Origin: Agrypnia vestita
Taxonomy: Eukaryota; Arthropoda; Insecta; Trichoptera; Phryganeidae
NCBI GenBank assembly: GCA_016648135.1
Contig: JADDOH010002114.1
Location: forward strand, 248,001-312,000
Direction: 5' to 3'
DNA: 64,000 nt
In this document: one piece after another, positions 57,433 through 64,000 of the stretch
Layout of the letters: the number at the start of each line of letters is the position of its first letter
Position numbering within the stretch: the first letter of the stretch is position 1
Made by a program: the position numbers and the translations under genes
Notes under the pieces: model-generated
Databases searched by the model: none
What the model was told of the DNA's origin: nothing
What the model saw: the letters and a program-made list of their open reading frames with translations, nothing else

Positions 57433-59950
57433 ACTAGCAAGTTAGTCCTATTTTCATAGCACCAGCGTTTAGCTTAGTTTGAAAATAGTAAGAATGTTCT
57501 ATAGAACAGGAGGACGTATTCCCTGTTTGCATCTCTATTTTTTTTAATAAAAAAAATGTAGTCACTGCACCCACCTGCTATTACGGGACTACAATCAAAT
57601 TTCAGATCATAGACTATTTTGAAATCCAAGCCTTTAGAAAAAATGATCATATAAATACATTTCAAAGTAAATTTATGCTTAATACAATGAAATGTATTCA
57701 TTTTCCAATAATAAAAAAATCAGTAGAAAATAGAAAATGAATTATTTATTATGGAAAATATAATTTGATAGTTTGGACACTTTGATAATATCATTTTGAA
57801 CTAAATCTATTTAAAAAAGCTTTTATAAAAATGTCTGACTAGGCTAAAGCACTTTTCAGCACCGACATTTTCTTTTTTTCCAACAAAAATTCAGAACTTT
57901 GTGACGCCGTGATGTCATTTTCCTGAGCATTTGCTCAAAGTAGATCCTAATTATATAACGTGTAACACGGCATGGTCAACAAATTTTTTAATGTTTTCTA
58001 CATTAACACTTTTTCCCGGTGTCTTCATAGTAGGTACCTATATAATAATAATTTTTAAAATGAGCATTTTAGTACGGATAACATAAAAAATATGTTTACT
58101 AGAGAGTTTCTTAGTACCACATTAGAGCAATGATGCGTACGTAATAGGCGTGTGTTTAGATATACGAAGAACATTACATATTTTTTAAGACCAAATTATC
58201 AATCATTTATAATAAAAGATATTCGAATTACAATTTATCATCTTCACTGATTAAGAGCCGACATGTCTAGTCTAATAATCAAAAGGAAATATTTCACTGG
58301 GTAGGTACCCATAGATGTTTTTTTTTCTATCTTTTTTTCGGCGCCCAAACAAAAGGTCCGACTCGGTACATACCGGAGCATAATTTTCGTTCCATCGGCG
58401 ATTCGATAATTGCGTTTTTTATTTAAACTTCCACGTTTTGTGGTCGTGACTGTAAATATTTTTCCTAGCAAAAAATAGCCAAATTGAATGATAGCTCGAT
58501 TGTTTTAATAATATAAAATTATCGACAGTCTTCTCGACGCCATTTTTACCGTCTGTGTGTTTTTGTCGGTATTCTACATTTGTTATTTTTGTACCGTTTG
58601 TTGGCAATTAAACTGAGATGGATGCTTCTATTGTTACGAAATGTAAATAAAATCAAAAGAGCGCTCAATAATTTTTAAGTGTTTTAAAAAATAAATGAAA
58701 ATGATATTTGAGAAAAAATATATTAATTATTTTAGATGAGATGAGATGAAAGAGCGACTAAAAGGGATGTTTAGGTATAATTCTACATAAAGAAATTATA
58801 CAATCACTTGATAAAATCTCTCATAGGATGGGTGCAAAATGCGTGTTTTATATTTTATAATTTAATATTAAAAAATCGAACAATCTTGTTTTTAGGGTTA
58901 AATTATTGTTAAATATATGCATCTACTTGTGGATAAATACGATAATAATTCATTCAATAACGACGTTTTCGTAAATTTGAGTGCCATGTTTGAGCAGCAA
59001 ACAACGTAGGTACCTTTAAATTGAGTCAAGTGTGGAGTGAGATTCTCACCCCACACTAGTTTGATGTTTTACCTATCAAAAATCACTTACGCTTATTCAT
59101 TCAGACATTCAGCCATTTTTTAAGGATAACTTCTATGTATCTTTTCCTGAAAATTAAGTTGTTAGAGATCATATGTGGGGTATAAAAATAAAGGCAGGAA
59201 TATCCCCAAAAAAAATAATGCAGTCACCTAGGATAACTGATTTTTAATGTACTGAATTCGAGATTTTATAGAAAATATAGGTTATAAATTTATACATAAA
59301 ATCTAGAATTTTCAGTACGTTTTACATAAAGTATTCTCGGTAACTGCATTCAAAACATTTTTTTATTTTTTTGTATATTGCTGCCTTTGCTTTTAGATAT
59401 ACCCTACACATTATATACTTCTCATTACGGATGTGTTCGCAGTATGCAGCTTTCCTTCATTTGATAGGTTTTAGTTGTTTTATTAATTAATTCATGTATC
59501 TTAAATTTCTTCGTTGGTAATATAGTCAACTAGGAGATCTTAAGCTTACATAATCAGAAATTAAATACCTTTACCCTTTTTCATACACACAGATAAAATC
59601 TAACTAATTATGTCGGCCAGTGCCATTTCGCATATTAAAAATATTAATTGATTCATTTAGCGAATTTCCATTCATGCGAATATCTTTTCATTTAACATTT
59701 GACCGTCAGCGACGTTTCATGACGCCATTTCTCGGAGATATGACATAACGCTTAACGACGTGTCATTATGAAGCCGGCCTATTGAAGAGTGTTCATCAAG
59801 CTAAGTGGCGTGGAAAAAAGTCATATTAAACACGGAAATCTTTTGCAAACTTTAAAACTCCATACATCATGCCACGAATCTTCCTTTTCCAGCCTGCATT
59901 CGTGAATGAGTCATTCAATTGTAAATTCATGTGATATGCGAGTATGTATA
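57433..59950. other. No gene recognised
   Basis: AT-rich. Minus ORFs at 57,474-57,701, 58,244-58,471 and 58,419-58,607 show no domains. 59,600-59,940 is of higher complexity without an ORF. Confidence 0.4.
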
Positions 59951-59952
59951 CA

Positions 59953-60302
59953 AGATGTCCCGTAGCAAAAACTTCGAGAGGGTCTTCTTAACGAAAAGTA
60001 TACATTTTTTCAATATTTCTGACTTATCTTTTGTAAAACGTTAACTATCATGAAAATAATAAATATTGAAAATTCCAGGAAAAATATTTTATTCATGGTT
60101 TTTTCCCTTGAGTATGCATTTAAGTTACGATTGTGATAATCCAAAGTTTTATAGAAATATGGAAAAAAATTACAAACTTTGAAGTCCTTATCTCCGTAAT
60201 TGTCGACATGTCACCCAAACTCTGAAGAATATTTTCAATTCAAAATTGAATTAAGAGGACTTTCTTGAAGTTTTTGCTACTAGCTATGAGACATCCAGTA
60301 TA
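59953..60302. mobile_element. Fold-back/MITE-like element (family M2)
   Basis: The left edge AAGATGTCCCGTAGC, AAAAACTTCGAGAGGGTCTT is the inverse of the right edge (AGGACTTTCTTGAAGTTTTT, GCTATGAGACATCC). The inner block TTATCTCCGTAATTGTCGA matches 39,270-39,290 inverted. Confidence 0.7.
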
Positions 60303-60640
60303 TATTGGGCTGATGCGTAATCGTCCGCCGAATTTAAAAAATTATATTGTAACATGACCAAAACAAAAACAAACTCAAAACTCGATTATATTCCCATCTA
60401 AGTCAATTATCTAACCGCTTCCCAATTGCTTGGTCAATTCAACGGTCGAAGGGTGTCCAATATCTAGTGTCCTAGTGATGCAAATTTATATCTCTTCCAC
60501 AGCTGCCAGAAGGGCCTGGTCATCGAAATCCAAAAATCGACCATTCCCGCCTAAGCTAGTATCACCAGTTTTAATGCGAAAAAACCACTCTCGGCATGTC
60601 CTTAAGAATTATTGAGACTGATTAAGATCGCAAAATGACC
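60303..60640 (-). pseudogene. Decayed mariner transposase N-terminal fragment (different subfamily)
   Basis: Minus-strand translation from about 60,600 gives RECREWFFRIKTGDTSL, then FDDQALLAAVEE, TRTLDIGHPSTVELTKQLG. This follows the first and second helix-turn-helix regions of mariner transposases (..C..WF.RFK.GD.SL...GR...FDD.ALL..VE). Stops and deletions interrupt it, and the catalytic domain is absent. GGGCTGATGCGTAATCG at about 60,307 could be a remnant of the terminal repeat. It is unlike the two young mariners. Confidence 0.6.
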
Positions 60641-61149
60641 CGACAGCTTTGTGCATATTTGTGCATAGTTTTCGATGTGCATTTTAATCTCCTAACGTCA
60701 AATTCAAAAAATAACATCGCACAAAATGGCTGATAATTAGGCATCAACCTTTTATAATACACACTCTTGATAATACCGAAACAATATAAAAAAAGTTCAC
60801 GTGAGTTCTGAATGAAACCGATTTGCCGAAAAAGCCCACAATAATAATAGTTTTATTTGTTGAGAATAACCGTAATTTGTATTTTTTATTATTTATTCTT
60901 TTAGTAGGTAATAAAAGAATTTATATTTCCCAATATAACAAAATTACTTACTATTTTTTAGCTTCCTTTTAAAGGTTGTGTTATATGGTACTATAAAATT
61001 TCATTTCACTGCATGGTTGAATTTTGCGATCTTGTTTTCTTTTTAAAGGGTAATCTTTTTTACTGTCGTGTTCATGTTGTGTTCAAAAGTGTTCATTTAA
61101 CTTCTTCTTCAAACACAGCAAAATTATTTTGTGGTGACATTATAATTAT
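60641..61149. other. AT-rich DNA, no gene
   Basis: An ORF at 61,013-61,228 overlaps the hairpin at 61,150 and is a by-product. Confidence 0.4.
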
Positions 61150-61226
61150 ATTTTACAGAAATAAACTTTGTTTACACCACTTTTTTGTTGAAAAAAGTGG
61201 TGTACCAAAGTTTATTTCTATAAAAT
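61150..61226. repeat. Long near-perfect hairpin
   Basis: Arms of about 36-37 nt (from ATTTTACAGAAATAAAC to CACCACTTTTTT, and the inverse) surround GTTG, with one bulge and one mismatch. Confidence 0.85.
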
Positions 61227-61540
61227 AGTGTTCATTTAATTTTACATATGAATATAAGTACATTCAATTTAATCATTTGTCTAAATGTCATTATTTGTAA
61301 AGTTTCTGTAGTCACTTTGATTTTTGTTTATCAATTTCTTTTTAGTATTTATTATTCTTAGTGCTTTATTTTTGGGGTATTGTTAATTGTATTTCTTTTT
61401 CACTAGCCATAAATAGTATACCTACTACTGCGGCAGTTGATGTGATGGACTAGTATTGCCTAATTTGCTTACTTATTTATTTAACGCCCTTATGGACTTT
61501 TACAAAATATAAATTTTAAAAAATAACATGACGGATATAC

Positions 61541-61690
61541 AGTTAAAAGGTTCAAGTACATACATATAATGGAATTGTGTAAATTTAAATTGCTGTTAAA
61601 AGATTCAAGTGCATATAATGGATTTGTGTAAATTTAGATTGCAGTTAAAATGATTCAAGTAAATCTTATAGATTTGTGTAAATTTAAAAG
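61541..61690 (+). repeat. Tandem repeat, three units of about 50 bp
   Basis: Each unit has GTTAAAA.G.TTCAAGT near its start and 'tttgtgtaaattta' near its end. It lies just downstream (in LINE orientation) of the LINE ORF end at 61,727, so it is probably the LINE's 3' untranslated repeat. Confidence 0.75.
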
Positions 61691-62200
61691 AGAAGTTTAA
61701 GTAGTAAGAAGAAAAATAAAAATTTACTATCTATTTCCATTTAGTTGAGATGTAAAGAATTGTATCAAATTTGTCCTATACACAGTTATATTATCAGCAA
61801 AAATGTCAGCCGCCTCTGCATGTCCATTCCTTAGTGAGTGTAGTCTGGGGATTACAGAGTTTGCTAATGCATTAGTTCTGACATTTCCACTATAATAAAA
61901 TAATGCACTGTGTTTTAATGACCTCAATGGGGCATATAAATTGATCAGACTAACAATCTGGGAGCAATCAATCATGCTATTTTTGATCCTATACAGAAAT
62001 ATTAGGTGTGTCACGATACGTCTCACAGACAAGTTTAATAGTTGCAAATAACTAAGGAAATATTCGTAATTGATATCTTCCAAGCGTATATTTAATTTGT
62101 AATTAATAAATCTTAAGAACTTTTTTTGGATTCGTTCAACTGCCGTTTAATGATAGTGAGGCGACCAAATGATCGAGATATATTCAACATAAAAATAAAG
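61691..62200 (-). mobile_element. LINE relic (Jockey/CR1-like), RT C-terminus
   Basis: Minus-strand translation starts in one frame with VEYISIIWSP at about 62,190. It continues as ERIQKKFLRFINYKLN, then the open frame 62,083-61,727. That frame contains LSVRRIVTHLIFLYRIKNS, IDCSQIVSLIN, APLRSLKHS, RTNALANSVIPRL and DIF.DN. This is the conserved order of Jockey-type ORF2 ends. The frame shift near 62,130 and missing upstream domains make it a 5'-truncated relic. Confidence 0.85.
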
Positions 62201-62254
62201 TCTATAACAATGGTAACTTCGCATTATTCAAGTCTCTCGAACAGTCTACATGAA

Positions 62255-62628
62255 TCTTGAATCAACTATCCTATTCTCGAAGAAAACATAATTTACTAGA
62301 AATATGGAGAAATCAGTCGAACATTCGTGAAACCAATATTTACGTATAAAAGCGACTACAAACGCACGCGCGGGCAGAGTTATCGTTGACAACGGGCTAA
62401 CACGATAAAAAGCGAAACCAGCGAAATCACAAATAAATAACTGACAGAGTAAAGCAATACAGTGGGTACGTATGTGCGAATTGACGTGAATTCGTGCGAA
62501 TCTGTGAGAAATATTCTATTATGACAATTAGTATTAATTTAAGAACGGTGCTCCGATTTAATTAGTGTTTATTGACTTTGTGTCGTAAATAATTTTTTAA
62601 ATTGTTTTTATCGTTTCATTTGCCTCGC
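62255..62628 (+). promoter_or_regulatory. Promoter-like segment with heat-shock element and TATA box
   Basis: TTCTCGAA lies at 62,274-62,281. A perfect three-unit heat-shock element GAACATTCGTGAA lies at 62,319-62,331, a CCAAT at 62,333-62,337, and TATAAAAG at 62,345-62,352. About 250 bp of A-rich leader (GCGAAACCAGCGAAATCAC type) follows. The layout resembles insect heat-shock gene promoters and also some LTRs. An LTR-like end CTCGCA lies just before the ATG at 62,629. Confidence 0.45.
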
Positions 62629-62853
62629 ATGGCTACGACCCGCGACAATATTTTAAAAAGTGTACGGCTAGATGTCGTGTGCTCCGTGCACAAGCAGCGG
62701 CTCACCGCTCCAAAGGAGCCGCGGTTCTTCATTCCGCCTCCCCTCGCTTCCTGTTGTCCCACGTCCCGGGCTGGTCCCGACAGGACGCATGTGACCCTCC
62801 CCACTTGTCCCAATCATAAACCCATTTATTTCCATATCTCCCGATGCGAGTGA
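62629..62853 (+). CDS. GC-rich 74-residue ORF downstream of the heat-shock-like promoter
   Basis: The ATG at 62,629 opens 74 codons (MATTRDNILKSVRLD...) in a patch that is far more GC-rich and CpG-rich than the flanks and continues to about 62,925. The product is basic and rich in Pro, Cys and Arg. I recognise no family. It may be a first exon, the start of a retroelement Gag, or not translated. Minus-strand ORFs over the same patch show that the high GC content alone yields open frames here. Confidence 0.25.
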   Translation: MATTRDNILKSVRLDVVCSVHKQRLTAPKEPRFFIPPPLASCCPTSRAGPDRTHVTLPTCPNHKPIYFHISRCE

Positions 62854-63134
62854 CGCAACGCATGACCCGGCGGCCGCGCTCGTGACGCCGCCGAGTGATG
62901 CGGCGCGCTTTCGGTACAACTCAAACACCGAACTTCAAATTTATGTGTCTTCGGCCTAACGATTTACTTCAAATTTAGACAAATTATAGGGTACTTATAT
63001 GAATTATGCCTAAGATGCTTTTAGTAGGTGGAATTCATAAAAAAAAGCTGTTTAGAACGATTCGGCGCTGCCTTTTTAGCGCAATTCCGTTTAGGCGCGA
63101 AACTGTTGCGGAGCGTAACATTTTAACACTAACT

Positions 63135-63665
63135 TACTAATTAACCATCACGCCGTTTCCTAAAGGGGAGGTAAGAGAATAGAATGCCATATTCTTCTTT
63201 CTTGGCACACTACTCTTGCTTCGGTTACATTAATATAATCTTCTCGTACATGCTCAATGGTTGCTGAGGCTTTTAACAGGACCATCCTACAATATTTGTA
63301 GTATCTGATCGTGCCAGGTCTTTCGCGGACACCCTCTATTCCTGCTGTCTTCAACACTCGTCTCATATATTTTCTTAACCATTATTTCCTCGCTCATACG
63401 TTCCACCCGTGGCCAGATCATCTCAGTGATCTTTTCTTTATTCTATCTACCACACTACAGCCAGCATTACATTCACTTCTAATTTGTTCATTTCTCACTC
63501 TTTCGTCCAAGAATTCACAATAAAATCGCTAAGTGACCGTATTTCCATCGCATTCAGTCTGATTTCATTCTTTTTTTTTCCTATGCTATGCTTCATACAT
63601 CAGAGTTGGCACTAGAATGCCATTACGTACAACTAGTCTTGCTTTTTTAACACAGTGTTTATAAT
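63135..63665 (-). mobile_element. LINE relic (family A, copy 3)
   Basis: The minus-strand frame 63,366-63,160 reads MRRVLKTAGIEG, then SATIEHVREDYINVTEARVV and CQERRIWHSILLPP, the end of a LINE ORF (the '...EAR..C..R..W...' ending). Upstream (63,367-63,560) a RNEQIR.EC..RI.K.SLR..GH pattern appears in broken frames. Confidence 0.8.
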
Positions 63666-63779
63666 TTATGAAGAATCTCATACGAGAATTGTAGACGGTA
63701 GAATTTTTTTTTAAAAAGCGTGAATTTCGAAGTTCGACATTATACAGAATCTCTCACTATTTTAATAATTTAAATAAGT

Positions 63780-64000
63780 CTCACATATAATGCTATTTCT
63801 CTGTAGGGGTTGGCAGAGAAGATAGAATGCCATATTTTTCTTTCGTAGTACTCCACATTTACCTCGTTCATTTTCATACTCTTCCTATTAAAGCTTTTAA
63901 CTGGGCCGTCCTCTGATATGTATTTAGTTTATCTAATCATGCCAGGTCTTTTGCAAATATACTCTGATCCTGATACTTCAACACTCACCTCATATATTTC
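63780..64000 (-). mobile_element. LINE relic (family A, copy 4), runs off the window
   Basis: It repeats the preceding copy ('agaatgccatatttttcttt', 'aagcttttaactgggccgtc', 'aatcatgccaggtcttt', 'ctcatatatttc') about 640 bp downstream in the same orientation. Confidence 0.75.

Noticed and set aside
61013..61228. 71-codon ORF
   Set aside because: Its second half is the stem of the hairpin at 61,150-61,226.
62602..62928. Long minus-strand ORFs over the GC-rich patch
   Set aside because: GC-rich sequence lacks stops by composition; translations show no family features.
1..64000. CRISPR arrays, bacterial operons or rRNA genes
   Set aside because: No regularly spaced direct repeats with unique spacers and no rRNA-like sequence. 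The repeats and introns-like AT-rich DNA are eukaryotic.

Overview
This window looks like AT-rich, repeat-dense nuclear DNA from an insect, most likely a moth or butterfly. The grounds are the overall A+T bias, two nearly identical cecropia/Hsmar1-type mariner elements, tRNA-derived SINEs, many degraded LINE 3' ends, and frequent GTAGGTAC/GTACCTAC-type words, which I associate with Lepidoptera. The order is an inference. I recognise no complete host gene, and the window reads as a large intron or intergenic tract.

Layout. 1-4.9 kb: SINE piece, minus-strand LINE reverse-transcriptase (RT) end, a hammerhead-like motif and an LTR-like promoter. 4.87-6.16 kb: mariner copy 1 with a frameshifted transposase. 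6.48-8.59 kb: a young, complete but non-autonomous Ty3/Gypsy-type LTR element. 8.8-22.4 kb: LINE relics, fold-back elements, a minisatellite and SINEs between stretches of unique AT-rich DNA. 22.38-23.66 kb: mariner copy 2 with an open transposase frame. 24-41 kb: several fold-back/MITE families, a tRNA-headed repeat, a Harbinger relic, and a roughly 1-kb palindrome at 39.89-40.87 kb. 41-64 kb: further MITEs and LINE ends, a possible promoter plus first exon near 55.7 kb, a decayed mariner at 60.3 kb, and a TATA box with a perfect heat-shock element near 62.3 kb.

The most unusual object is the LTR element at 6,482-8,593. It has 307-bp LTRs with about 1% divergence, a 4-bp target duplication, a tRNA-Leu-type primer binding site and a purine tract. 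It has no protease, RT, RNase H or integrase. One reading frame runs through a coiled-coil Gag start, a five-unit 30-bp tandem repeat, and a segment collinear with the nucleotide-binding domain of Hsp70, followed by two short pieces that look like later parts of Hsp70. Several ATPase residues are altered, and two in-frame stops interrupt the frame. I read it as a retrotransposon that captured a host chaperone fragment.

The two mariners could be mobilised by the transposase of copy 2. Otherwise the elements are independent insertions, and I see no operon-like cooperation between genes.
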